Shown here: positions 51,525-60,046 of the stretch, piece after piece
How positions within the stretch are numbered: the first letter of the stretch is position 1
Layout: the number at the start of each line of letters is the position of its first letter
NCBI GenBank assembly: GCA_002729235.1
Contig: PBTY01000100.1
Location: 1 to 60,358, forward strand
Source: Rickettsiales bacterium
Lineage (GTDB): Bacteria; Bacteroidota; Bacteroidia; Cytophagales; Cyclobacteriaceae
Reading direction: 5' to 3'
DNA length: 60,358 nt
The notes under the pieces: generated by a model
What the model was told of the DNA's origin: nothing
The model's input: only the letters and a program-made list of their open reading frames with translations
The model's database searches: none
Made by a program: the position numbers and the translations under genes

Positions 51525-52166
51525 TTAGACCAATCGATGCTTGTAGGCTAGCAATACTGCTTGTGATTTGCTGTTGACGTCCAGCTTTTTGTAGATGTTT
51601 TCGGTATGTCTTCTAACAGTGTTTGGACTGATAATGAGGTTGGAGGCTATTTCACTGTAGCTCAGTCCTTTGCATATTTGTTTGAGGATGTCGATTTCTC
51701 TGGTAGAGAGCCCAAAGTCTTCTTGCTCCTCATCTATACTTTGTGGGTTTTGGATGAGGTTGAGGGCCTTTCTGGCGATTGTTGGTGACATGGACGAACC
51801 TCCATTCATGGCTGTGAGTATACCTTGATGCAGCGCGTCAGGTGCTGTCTCCTTGAGGAGATAACCTACAGCCCCGGCTTTGATGGCAGAATAGATCGTC
51901 TGATCATTGTCCATCACGGTGAGCATGATCGTTTTGATGTGTGGATACTTTGAGGAGATCTCAGAAGTTGCAGCTATTCCATCAAGAACAGGCATGTCAA
52001 TATCCATCAGTATGACATCTACATTGCTATCCAGCTCCAATTGGCCCAGCAGATGAGCTCCATTGTTGGCCTGGATTTTCACCTTCAGATCATCAAACAA
52101 ACCAAGCTTGTTGATGATGGAGGTGGCCAAAAAGGAATTGTCTTCTGCAAGAGCTATCTTGATCAT
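51525..52166 (-). CDS. LuxR/NarL-type response regulator
   Basis: A 213-residue regulator starting at MIKIALAEDNSFLATSI (52166); an upstream ATG at 52199 adds 11 residues. The receiver has D55 in VILMDIDMP and Lys in GYLLKETAP; the C-terminal LuxR helix-turn-helix reads STREIDILKQICKGLSYSEI then SPNTVRRHTENIYKKL. It is the likely partner of the kinase gene 47 bases upstream. Confidence 0.92.
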   Translation of the reverse strand: MIKIALAEDNSFLATSIINKLGLFDDLKVKIQANNGAHLLGQLELDSNVDVILMDIDMPVLDGIAATSEISSKYPHIKTIMLTVMDNDQTIYSAIKAGAVGYLLKETAPDALHQGILTAMNGGSSMSPTIARKALNLIQNPQSIDEEQEDFGLSTREIDILKQICKGLSYSEIASNLIISPNTVRRHTENIYKKLDVNSKSQAVLLAYKHRLV

Positions 52167-52213
52167 AGGCAAAGCTTCAATTTGAATAAGATAAATCAAA
52201 TAGGGCTTTTGAC

Positions 52214-54865
52214 CTATTTTGACGCAGGATGTTTGATGATTATCTGAACAGATGTTCCTTTTTTCGGTGCAGACTGGATGCTCAGCTCAAAATTGGCTTC
52301 TGTAGCTCTTGACTTCATGTTGGCTAATCCAGATCCATATTGATAGGCCTTTTCGTCAAACCCAACTCCATCATCCTTTATTAAAACTTGAGATTCAGAT
52401 GGACTACTAATGAGCTCAATATCGATTTGGGAAGCATGAGCGTATTTCAGTGCGTTGTTGATGGATTCCTGTACGATGCGGTAGGCATTGATTACCTGTG
52501 TGGGTTGCAACTCAAAGTCAGCATTCAATGATTCCTTTAGGACGATAGGAGTAAGCTGATTGCTATTGATTTGATCTATGTACTGGGTGATTCTGCTGAA
52601 GAGCTCCGATAGAAAAATGGTCTTGTCTCCCATAGCCCAGATGGTTTCTCTTAGTTGAGACATGGTGTCTCGCGCAAATTCATTGATTCCAGAGAGTGTT
52701 CCCAGCTCTTTGTTGCGTTGGTGCATCTCTATGTCGAGAGAGGATATAATGTGGGTCAACCGAGCACCAATGTTGTCATGTAGCTCACGCGAGATGCGCA
52801 AACGCTCACTATTTAGCTGATTGCTAATTTGTTGCTTTTGTAGTTCTCTTCGAGTTTTTAAATATTTCCAAAAGGAAATCATGCCGATTACGATCAGTAT
52901 GGTCATTAAAGTCATTAGTCCAATGAACCACGATTTCATCCACAGCGGAGTATCACGATATATGGGTATGGTGTTTTTTATTGACTGTTTCGTTTCCAGA
53001 TTCAGAATGGAAATGGTTAGTTCAGAGTCGCCATATTTGGGCAAGAATGAAATGTTCGTTAACCCCACGATTGGGAAATATTCTTCCTCATACTCCGCTG
53101 TGATTTCAAACCGATTTTGATCCGATAATAGAATGGGTTTCAGTGCTAAAGTTATCGGTTGAGAAATTTGACCAACTTCTAATGGTCTATCTGAAATTAG
53201 TTGATCGTAGTACTGAGTTAGCACCGTTGGGAAACGTTTGGGACCAGAAAGTTGGTCAGGATGAAATCGGAATACTCCCCCAATTCCTGAAGTGTATAGG
53301 TAGTCGTTTTCATCAGCATACAACCCCATCTGGCTATAGTCCTTGATGGGAAAACCATTCTGCAATCCATATTTTAAGACTTGTTGACCTTTTTTAGAAT
53401 AGATGGCAGTAAAACTCTCGATCCACAACTGATTCGCCACATCCTTGATGCTAAAAAGCTGTTTGTCTGGAAAAGAGGTGGAAATCAATGCGTCCTTAAG
53501 CAAGGAAAATAGGCCGCCATCCATAGAGACAACCCAGGTAGTGTCAAGATGATCTTCGGCCATGGAATACACCACTGCTGAATCATTGGTCAAACTTCTG
53601 GTTGATTCAAGTTCCTTTGATAAAAACTCCACACTTGTAGTCGTAGATGCTAAAAATCCACTGTCCAAAGCTTTTAGGTGCATAATGTATGGAGTGATTC
53701 CATTTTCAGCGTAGGATGTAGACTGAATCAAATTCCCTTTTTGGTCCAACTCGATGAAACCATGTTTGGAGCAAGCAAGGAAATGATCTTGATAGGGAAC
53801 AAGCTGCACAATGATGTTGTCAAAGGCATTTTCTGAGTTGAAGTAAACTTGTTCCAATTGGTTGTTGGACCATTTGAATAGTCCTTCTTTGGCAGTTCCA
53901 ATCAGAATGGTATTTGGATCAACAGAGATTCCTACCAGACAGAATAAACCTTTCGTTTGTGGCAATAGGTAGCTACTATCGTTGAGAACCATGATTCCGT
54001 TGCTAGTAGCACAAAGAACATTGTTCTGGTGATCAAACATGGACCAGGAGGTGTACTGTTTGTCACCTTCTATATTGGGAAAGAATCTGTTGGTCAGTGC
54101 GTTTCGATGCAGCATGAAAGCTCCGCTAGCCGCAGTTCCAATCCACAAATTGTCATTGGAGTCTAGCAACAAACACTCCACGCGTTCCTTTGGGAATAAT
54201 TGCTCAACCGATAATTTAGGGGATTCAGTCAAGTGAAATAATCCACTTTGAGAAGCGACGAATGCATCTTGATGAACTCCTTTCAAAGCTGCTGGACTAA
54301 GACTCGAGGTAATCAAAAGCTGCTCATGTTCAGAGTTGTAGTAGGTTCCGTTGAGGTTGCTATTGAGTTGACCGTTTTCGAGAGGCAAGTCATAATTGTG
54401 TGATCGTTCTTTTTGTAAGATGGTATCTCTCGAAACCTCTTCAAGATCAAAATTGACCGATATGCGTGTTGATGCGTTGATAAACTTGAGGTCAAAACCC
54501 TCTGCTATTTCAAAAGCCTGGTAGTAATCATTGATCGGTGGCTTGGCTTGATTAATGATCGAGAGGTTTTTTGAATTGACCTCATACATGCCATTGAGGC
54601 TAAAAACATACAACCCTTCAGGAGATTGGATAAGCTGGATAACCCGAGAAGAAATACCTTCCACATGTTGAAGGTCATAACCATCATAAACATAGACGCC
54701 ATCAACAGATCCGAGCCATATTCTTCCCCAGGAGTCTTCCGCCAGGGATGTGACGGTGTTTTGCTGAAGTCCATTTTCAGTATCCAACCGAATAGTTGGC
54801 ACGACTGTCTGTCCACTAGAGAGGAGTGGAAAGACTAGTAAGTAAATGAGTAGCAGACGGTACAA
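52214..54865 (-). CDS. Propeller-type histidine kinase (HisKA_3)
   Basis: An 883-residue sensor. The signal peptide (MYRLLLIYLLVFPLLSSGQ) precedes about 540 residues of propeller blades (TSLAEDSWGRIWLGSVDGV, LLLDSNDNLWIGTAAS), then a further domain, a membrane helix near 640 and a kinase core of the NarX type: RISRELHDNIGARLTHI with the phosphoacceptor His, the N-box (ESINNALKYAHA) and G-box (GSGLANMKSRA). Same architecture class as the kinase at 37687 but a different dimerisation domain. It signals to the LuxR regulator encoded next. Confidence 0.92.
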   Translation of the reverse strand: MYRLLLIYLLVFPLLSSGQTVVPTIRLDTENGLQQNTVTSLAEDSWGRIWLGSVDGVYVYDGYDLQHVEGISSRVIQLIQSPEGLYVFSLNGMYEVNSKNLSIINQAKPPINDYYQAFEIAEGFDLKFINASTRISVNFDLEEVSRDTILQKERSHNYDLPLENGQLNSNLNGTYYNSEHEQLLITSSLSPAALKGVHQDAFVASQSGLFHLTESPKLSVEQLFPKERVECLLLDSNDNLWIGTAASGAFMLHRNALTNRFFPNIEGDKQYTSWSMFDHQNNVLCATSNGIMVLNDSSYLLPQTKGLFCLVGISVDPNTILIGTAKEGLFKWSNNQLEQVYFNSENAFDNIIVQLVPYQDHFLACSKHGFIELDQKGNLIQSTSYAENGITPYIMHLKALDSGFLASTTTSVEFLSKELESTRSLTNDSAVVYSMAEDHLDTTWVVSMDGGLFSLLKDALISTSFPDKQLFSIKDVANQLWIESFTAIYSKKGQQVLKYGLQNGFPIKDYSQMGLYADENDYLYTSGIGGVFRFHPDQLSGPKRFPTVLTQYYDQLISDRPLEVGQISQPITLALKPILLSDQNRFEITAEYEEEYFPIVGLTNISFLPKYGDSELTISILNLETKQSIKNTIPIYRDTPLWMKSWFIGLMTLMTILIVIGMISFWKYLKTRRELQKQQISNQLNSERLRISRELHDNIGARLTHIISSLDIEMHQRNKELGTLSGINEFARDTMSQLRETIWAMGDKTIFLSELFSRITQYIDQINSNQLTPIVLKESLNADFELQPTQVINAYRIVQESINNALKYAHASQIDIELISSPSESQVLIKDDGVGFDEKAYQYGSGLANMKSRATEANFELSIQSAPKKGTSVQIIIKHPASK

Positions 54866-54909
54866 ACGAGGAGTTTTGTTTGTCTAAAAATAGTTGAATT
54901 TAAAGAAAG

Positions 54910-55998
54910 CTAATGCTTATTAAATCTATTCAACGACTGCCAATACTTGTCCTTGTACATGTCGTACATCACATCGAGTTTTCCTTTGTAAGCAATTAGT
55001 AGTTTTTCTACGACTTTGGCCGGCTTCCTAAATTCCCGACAAGCAAAGTAAATGGTACGCATTCCTTTAGCAGTTTCTCGACCAATATTCAGATAGCCAT
55101 CCGAATCTTTCAATTCTTGCATTACAGAATCTTCAAATTCATTCAAAAGGGAATAGGTCTGATCGTCAGGCATACCATTTTTATTCCCTTTGTAGGTGAT
55201 GTCAATGCAGAGAATCCAGGGGTGAGACGCTTTTGCATCCCATTGAAGCAAAGTGCTATTAATTACAGCAAGCATCAACTGTCCGTCCGGGAACCTTCCT
55301 TCTAATGTTCCATAGTTGTCGTTTGCGGTATCATGTCTGGTTCCTTCATATTTCTCCACAAATTCCTTCTCACGCCAGAGCACGAAATCCTTCAGTTTGG
55401 AAATCGGAACAAGTTCTTTTCCTTCTTCTGCTTGTGGTACTATTTGTACATTGTCAATTTGAGTGACAGAATTGAGTTCGCCTAAGTAGTTGTCCAGGAA
55501 AATATAAACGCCATTGGTAACCATGTCTTTGTTTGACTCTTGATAGTTAGGATATACGATGGTTATGTCTATTTCATCCGGATGATTGGGATCATCATTG
55601 GAGTAGAAGAATAACGTTTCTTCTCCAAATACTAAATTGCCCATTTCAATTCTAACATTTTTGATTTCTGAAGAAGGCTTGAGGGCAGTGATCTTCCAAT
55701 TCTTGATATTTGGAGCAGAAGCAACCAAATCCTCAACGAACGGGATATTTTTAACAACACCATCAGCAGTTAAGATCAACTCGGCCGTTTCTTCATCAGC
55801 CATTCCTGCAAGGAACCAATACCCGTCTCTCAACTCGTTGAGTTTAGGTGCTAGTTTATTGAAGAAGCCACTATCTGTATTGCCTTTTTTTACTTGCTTG
55901 TGAAACTCATCTGCATGTATGGTGAACCATTGCCAGAACTCTTCATTTGTGGTGATAGAACTTTCTTTGGATCCAAATAGGCTTTTCAGTAGACTCAT
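54910..55998 (-). CDS. DUF695-type cytosolic protein
   Basis: A 362-residue soluble protein. The C-terminal part fits DUF695: LVPISKLKDFVLWREKEFV, TLLQWDAKASHPWILCIDIT and LLNEFEDSVMQELKDSDGYL, with RTIYFACREFRKP. The N-terminal 200 residues form a separate beta-rich region (WQWFTIHADEFHKQVKKGN). Function unknown. It is followed by a small membrane protein gene upstream and the kinase downstream. Confidence 0.75.
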   Translation of the reverse strand: MSLLKSLFGSKESSITTNEEFWQWFTIHADEFHKQVKKGNTDSGFFNKLAPKLNELRDGYWFLAGMADEETAELILTADGVVKNIPFVEDLVASAPNIKNWKITALKPSSEIKNVRIEMGNLVFGEETLFFYSNDDPNHPDEIDITIVYPNYQESNKDMVTNGVYIFLDNYLGELNSVTQIDNVQIVPQAEEGKELVPISKLKDFVLWREKEFVEKYEGTRHDTANDNYGTLEGRFPDGQLMLAVINSTLLQWDAKASHPWILCIDITYKGNKNGMPDDQTYSLLNEFEDSVMQELKDSDGYLNIGRETAKGMRTIYFACREFRKPAKVVEKLLIAYKGKLDVMYDMYKDKYWQSLNRFNKH

Positions 55999-56091
55999 GA
56001 TGGCTTTGTTTCTTGAATGAACAAGATATACAGATCTAAAGAAATGGAAGATTTAAAGTTACGGTCTATGTTACGATAATTCCTGATTTAA

Positions 56092-56316
56092 TCACTCAGG
56101 GTCGTATATTTTGAAGTTTGAGATCTTTTCTATCAGTTTCCCTACAATCCAAATAGGTAAGAAAATCCAGGATCGAACGCTATCTCCTCTTGGTTTTAAG
56201 GAATTGAAGAAGCCTCTAACTACCTCTTTGGGATACATAATAATGACTACTATCCCTAACAGTATTAAACTGATTACCAAAGCATTGAAAATTACAGATA
56301 AAGTAGAGGTAGTCAT
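56092..56316 (-). CDS. Small membrane protein, 74 residues
   Basis: A 74-residue protein with one membrane helix (LVISLILLGIVVIIMYP) and a basic tail. No family recognised. A -7 element TAATTTTG lies at 56336-56329 on the minus strand, 13 bases before the ATG, supporting a real transcript. It is separate from its neighbours. Confidence 0.5.
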   Translation of the reverse strand: MTTSTLSVIFNALVISLILLGIVVIIMYPKEVVRGFFNSLKPRGDSVRSWIFLPIWIVGKLIEKISNFKIYDPE

Positions 56317-56364
56317 TAGTGAATACTACAAAATTATACTTTAGAAATCTATGAATTTTTTTCA

Positions 56365-57225
56365 TCACTTCTCTAAAAACTCTTCGAACAGGCCTACCAC
56401 ATAATCCTGCTTATAGATTGGATTCAATGTTGTGATTTCACCAATACATTCTCCATGGGTACCTGGGATGATCGCCATTTCGCAATTGGAAATGAGCTGT
56501 TGTAACTCGAGAAGATGAGCTGGTAAAATGATGTCTTTATCACCAACAACTAAGAGTGTTGGTGCTTTGATGGACTGAAGGAGTTTGTCTGGGATATCTT
56601 CAAAGTTCACCATACGTTTGGCATCCCTGCCATGCATGATTTGTAATTTGGTTGTGTCAGGATTCACTTTTAGAAAGCCTTCCTGAAGTGGCTTGGGCAT
56701 ATTTTCCAGACTGTCATTTTTCATAAAGTCCCAAAAGAAATCCGGCACTCCGTTTCGTTTAGTGAGCGGTGAAATAGCAATGAGTTTATTCACCTGATTT
56801 GGATGGCGAATGGCCAATTGCAAAGCTGTTGTGGCTCCATTGCTAAATCCAAGGATATCTGCTTTTTCAATATCCAAATTATCTAATAAGGTAGCTACAT
56901 CATCAGCATCCTCTTCGAAACTGGAATCCATACCTCGATCAGTAGTTCTTCCGTGTGCTTGCAGCTCCATTGCAATGACTTTTCGGTTGGCAGTTAATAG
57001 AGGAATGAGCTGTGACCAGTTGGTTTCAATGGTTGAACCACCACCATGAATCAATACGATAGGGTCTCCTGAACCATGAACTTCATAGTACATGGTAAGT
57101 CCATTTACTTCAGAATATCCTGAGGAGAATGCAGTGAGGTCGGAGGCCATCGACGGTGTAGTTTGTTCTGTCTCGGATGAGTTACAAGCTACTAAGATGA
57201 TGGAAAGGAAAATGAGATGTTTCAT
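56365..57225 (-). CDS. Lipoprotein alpha/beta hydrolase
   Basis: A 286-residue enzyme starting at MKHLIFLSIILVACNSS (57225), with lipobox Cys14. The oxyanion strand is IVLIHGGGST, the nucleophile elbow GFSNG at 126-130 (Ser128), and the acid is in VVGDKDIILP with His in GTHGECIGE. It fits the proline-iminopeptidase/lactonase type of hydrolase. Substrate unknown. It follows a terminator, so it is a separate unit. Confidence 0.88.
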   Translation of the reverse strand: MKHLIFLSIILVACNSSETEQTTPSMASDLTAFSSGYSEVNGLTMYYEVHGSGDPIVLIHGGGSTIETNWSQLIPLLTANRKVIAMELQAHGRTTDRGMDSSFEEDADDVATLLDNLDIEKADILGFSNGATTALQLAIRHPNQVNKLIAISPLTKRNGVPDFFWDFMKNDSLENMPKPLQEGFLKVNPDTTKLQIMHGRDAKRMVNFEDIPDKLLQSIKAPTLLVVGDKDIILPAHLLELQQLISNCEMAIIPGTHGECIGEITTLNPIYKQDYVVGLFEEFLEK

Positions 57226-57250
57226 AGGATTGGAGTATGTAAAAAGAAAT

Positions 57251-57271
57251 AAAGGCACCATCGGTGCCTTT
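57251..57271 (-). terminator. Terminator of the ArsR/SRPBCC operon
   Basis: AAAGGCACC / GGTGCCTTT make a 9-bp stem over a three-base loop; the minus-strand tail is T-rich (TTTATTTCTTTTT region). It begins 26 bases past the DoxX stop. Confidence 0.85.
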
Positions 57272-57297
57272 AGCTATGAAGCTGATTTGGACACGTC

Positions 57298-57675
57298 TTA
57301 TCTCAATATCAGCAAATACTTGTTTCGATTGTCAAAAATGATCCAAAGTAAAATGGCCCAAACAATGATCGCCATTACAAGTCCTTCTGGTGCTACTGTC
57401 AGGTGGGTCAGTAAGATGCCAACAGCCACAGGAAAAAGGACCAATGCTCCAAGAGCCCTGGTTTTTGGAAGCATAACCAACAAACCACCAAGAATTTCAT
57501 CAATTGCAATGAGTGGTAAAAGCCAACTGATTTCCATCAAAGCAGCATTGTCTTTAACAACTGCCTCGGGTAGATTATCAGGAACAGGGATGTAGTTAAG
57601 TAACTTGTTGAGTCCAGCATTAAGGAACATCAATCCGAATAGGATTGATACTCCGGTTAGAATTTTATTTTTCAT
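57298..57675 (-). CDS. DoxX family membrane protein
   Basis: A 125-residue protein with four membrane helices and the DoxX features FLNAGLNKLLNYI and IDEILGGLLVMLPKTRALGAL. DoxX proteins are linked to redox and membrane stress in several systems; no defined reaction. It is the last gene of the ArsR operon, starting 12 bases after the SRPBCC-VOC gene. Confidence 0.87.
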   Translation of the reverse strand: MKNKILTGVSILFGLMFLNAGLNKLLNYIPVPDNLPEAVVKDNAALMEISWLLPLIAIDEILGGLLVMLPKTRALGALVLFPVAVGILLTHLTVAPEGLVMAIIVWAILLWIIFDNRNKYLLILR

Positions 57676-57687
57676 AATTAGTTGATT

Positions 57688-58653
57688 TTAAATCGGTTGA
57701 TAATTGATCATCCAGTTGATTCCATAACGATCCTGGAAAGCACCGAAATAAGAGCCAAAAAACATGTCTTTCATGCGCATTTCCACGATTCCGCCTTCGG
57801 ACAATTCATTGAATAGTCTGTCTGCTTCTTCCTTGCTGTCTGGCTCCAGGTGGATGTGCATGTTGTTGCCATAATTGATCTTGAAACCCATGCTTTCAGG
57901 AGCATCTGTGGCCATTAATTTATGACCTCCCGTAATGGTGAGCTCAATATGGATAATGAGTTTCCTGTTAGATTCATCCAAAGGAGGCTGTCCCTCAAAA
58001 CTGAAATCTTCAAATCGCTGGATGCCTTTACCTGTGAACTCGCCGCTAAAGACTTTCTGATAGAATCGGAAGACTTCTTCTGTATTTCCATTGAAATTGA
58101 GGTAAGTGGCTACTCCTGGTTTGTTGGATGTTTTGTTTTCTTTACGCAGCTTGAATTGTGTGCTGATGTAATGATCCAGATTCTCCAAACCGGCTGTAAA
58201 TCCTTCTTTGAAGCCCATTTCAATGATTTTTTCCAAATCTTCCAGGCTTTGGTAAGTGATTTTAATGGTTACTAATGTCTTATCATCTTCAGCATTGGTA
58301 AAGGCATTGTGCCAGTGTGAACCAGGATGAATGTCGTTGATTACTCCTTCACTATCGCAGAACGCATCTGCCGCTTCAAAAACCTCTTCTTCTTTGATCC
58401 CACTAAAGTCCGCTCTACACCAGTGAACATCACCTTCAGGTCCAGACATGTTGTACAACCAAAAGCCTCCATTTCGGAAATCCATGGTTTTGGTATTGCA
58501 TTTGTAAGGCTTTGGAGCCCACCACTCATCCAGTATTTCTGATGTGGTTCATGCTTTCCAAACAAGATTCTTCGGAGCATTGAATTCTCGTTTTACCAGG
58601 ATGGTATTGGTAGACTTGTCTACCGTAAAGTCCATTAATAATACTGCATTCAT
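57688..58653 (-). pseudogene. SRPBCC-VOC fusion gene broken by an in-frame TGA
   Basis: The frame starts at the ATG at 58653 (sharing ATGA with the preceding gene) and encodes an AHSA1-type START domain, then from about residue 174 a glyoxalase/VOC domain (GVATYLNFNGNTEEVFRFYQ, GINWMINYQPI). Codon 35, at 58549-58551, is TGA where a Trp would be expected: NLVWKA-stop-TTSEILDEWWAP aligns with MVWDCYTKYELLDQWFAP in the neighbour at 59543. Both sides are in the same frame and look intact, so one base change (TGG to TGA) or a sequencing error is likely. A shorter protein could start at the Met at 58485. Confidence 0.82.
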
Positions 58654-59105
58654 GATTGGATCAATTTGTCGTTGAGGTAATTCTGTAGTCTTTCGCCATT
58701 TTGTTTCAAGCCTTCCGCCGCATTGTGTGCTTTTAGTACAGCCTGAAGTAGATCAGCTGTTTTGAAGGTCATGGTCCATAACAGGGTAGTGGTCTCTCCA
58801 TCCGATTGGAAATCTACTTCGGACAGAAAATCTGGGTTGAAGTGCTGGTAAGCAATTCGTTTCATAGGAATCACCTCGGTAAAGACACTTCTATTCGGAT
58901 AATTGGTGCCATCAGGTCCATGCATGGTCAGCAACCACTCACCACCTTCTTTCAGGTCCATTTTGTGAATGGTCGTTGTGAATCCATTTGGTCCCCACCA
59001 TTGTGATAAGTGCTCAGGATTTTTCCAGGCTTCCCACATCAGCTCTGCTGAAACATTGAAAGTACGTTCCAGGGAGATTTGTCGGTCTTTGAGATCCATT
59101 TCCAT
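58650..59105 (-). CDS. SRPBCC (AHSA1-type) protein
   Basis: A 151-residue START-like protein of the Hsp90-activator-like group: RTFNVSAELMWEAWKNPEHL, QWWGPNGFTTTIHKMDLKEG and GEWLLTMHGPDGTNYPNRSVF are the family blocks. Its stop overlaps the start of the broken fusion gene (ATGA), and it is 19 bases after the next paralogue, so all are in one operon. Ligand unknown. Confidence 0.88.
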   Translation of the reverse strand: MEMDLKDRQISLERTFNVSAELMWEAWKNPEHLSQWWGPNGFTTTIHKMDLKEGGEWLLTMHGPDGTNYPNRSVFTEVIPMKRIAYQHFNPDFLSEVDFQSDGETTTLLWTMTFKTADLLQAVLKAHNAAEGLKQNGERLQNYLNDKLIQS

Positions 59106-59124
59106 AGTGAGTTTTTAAGATTAT

Positions 59125-59538
59125 TTAGTTTGCTTCTGTGTAAGCGGCGTAATTGTTGAGGATGGCTTGCCATCCACCTTTTTGCATATCGATCGGGTTC
59201 TCCTTTTCTGGATCAAAAACCACTGTTACCAAAGTTTCATCACCTTGCGCTTCGAAGGTCACTGTAGCTTTTCTGCCATCTTCCAGTACATAAGTAAAGG
59301 ACTCATCAGGTACTATTGCTTCGTATACCGCTTCAAAATCGAATCCAAAACTTCCGTCTTTGGCTTCCATTCTAGCCACATATTTACCACCTACTCGCAT
59401 GTCATTAGATGCTGAAGGGCAGTGCCATGATGGATCTGCAAAATTCCATTGGGTGATGTGTTCTGGAGAAGTATAGAATTCCCACGCTTTGCTTTTAGTT
59501 GCTTTTACTGTGGAGGAGATAGTTATTTGATCGCTCAT
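59125..59538 (-). CDS. SRPBCC (AHSA1-type) protein
   Basis: A 137-residue START-like protein: STVKATKSKAWEFYTSPEHI, TQWNFADPSWHCPSASNDMR and WQAILNNYAAYTE. One Cys is in the pocket region. It starts four bases after the previous gene's stop. It shares the general fold with neighbours but is diverged, suggesting old duplications. Confidence 0.87.
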   Translation of the reverse strand: MSDQITISSTVKATKSKAWEFYTSPEHITQWNFADPSWHCPSASNDMRVGGKYVARMEAKDGSFGFDFEAVYEAIVPDESFTYVLEDGRKATVTFEAQGDETLVTVVFDPEKENPIDMQKGGWQAILNNYAAYTEAN

Positions 59539-59542
59539 TGTC

Positions 59543-60046
59543 TTATTTGTTTAGTTTTAATAAAAGTTCATCTAGTTTTTCCAAAGTGGCTTTCATTCCC
59601 ATCTCAAGTCCCATTTGGATAACCGTTTCCAGGTCCGTAAGTGAACTGTAAGTAACTACTGTTTCTACCAGGGTATTTTCAGCTTTGTCAAAAAAGGATA
59701 CTTGTTGGTTGGCTCTAGGAAAGTCCATATTGATTTCACCAGCTTCATCACAAAAAGCGTCGATAGACGTGTACTTTTCTTTGGTAGTGATCTTGAGGTA
59801 GTCCAACCAGTTCCAATGTTTCGTGCCAGTAGGTTCTACCATGGCAAAATGCCAGTGCCCTCCTTCTTTAAAATCCATCGATTTCGTTTCAGTGGTAAAT
59901 GGACTTGGAGCAAACCACTGATCCAGGAGCTCATATTTGGTGTAGCAGTCCCAAACCATTGATCTGTTAGCTTTAAACTCACGTCGGATGGTGATAGTGT
60001 TGGTTTCCTTATCTACCAGGAAGTCATTTTGCAGATTGTGTGTCAT
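59543..60046 (-). CDS. SRPBCC (AHSA1-type) protein
   Basis: A 167-residue START-like protein, the closest neighbour of the N-terminal half of the broken fusion gene: REFKANRSMVWDCYTKYELL, DQWFAPSPFTTETKSMDFKE and a C-terminal helix GLEMGMKATLEKLDELLLKL. Its ATG overlaps the ArsR stop by four bases, so translation is coupled to the regulator. Confidence 0.88.
   Translation of the reverse strand: MTHNLQNDFLVDKETNTITIRREFKANRSMVWDCYTKYELLDQWFAPSPFTTETKSMDFKEGGHWHFAMVEPTGTKHWNWLDYLKITTKEKYTSIDAFCDEAGEINMDFPRANQQVSFFDKAENTLVETVVTYSSLTDLETVIQMGLEMGMKATLEKLDELLLKLNK

Noticed and set aside
58549-58551. TGA as a selenocysteine codon
   Set aside because: No SECIS-like hairpin follows, SRPBCC proteins are not selenoproteins and a Trp is expected at this position.
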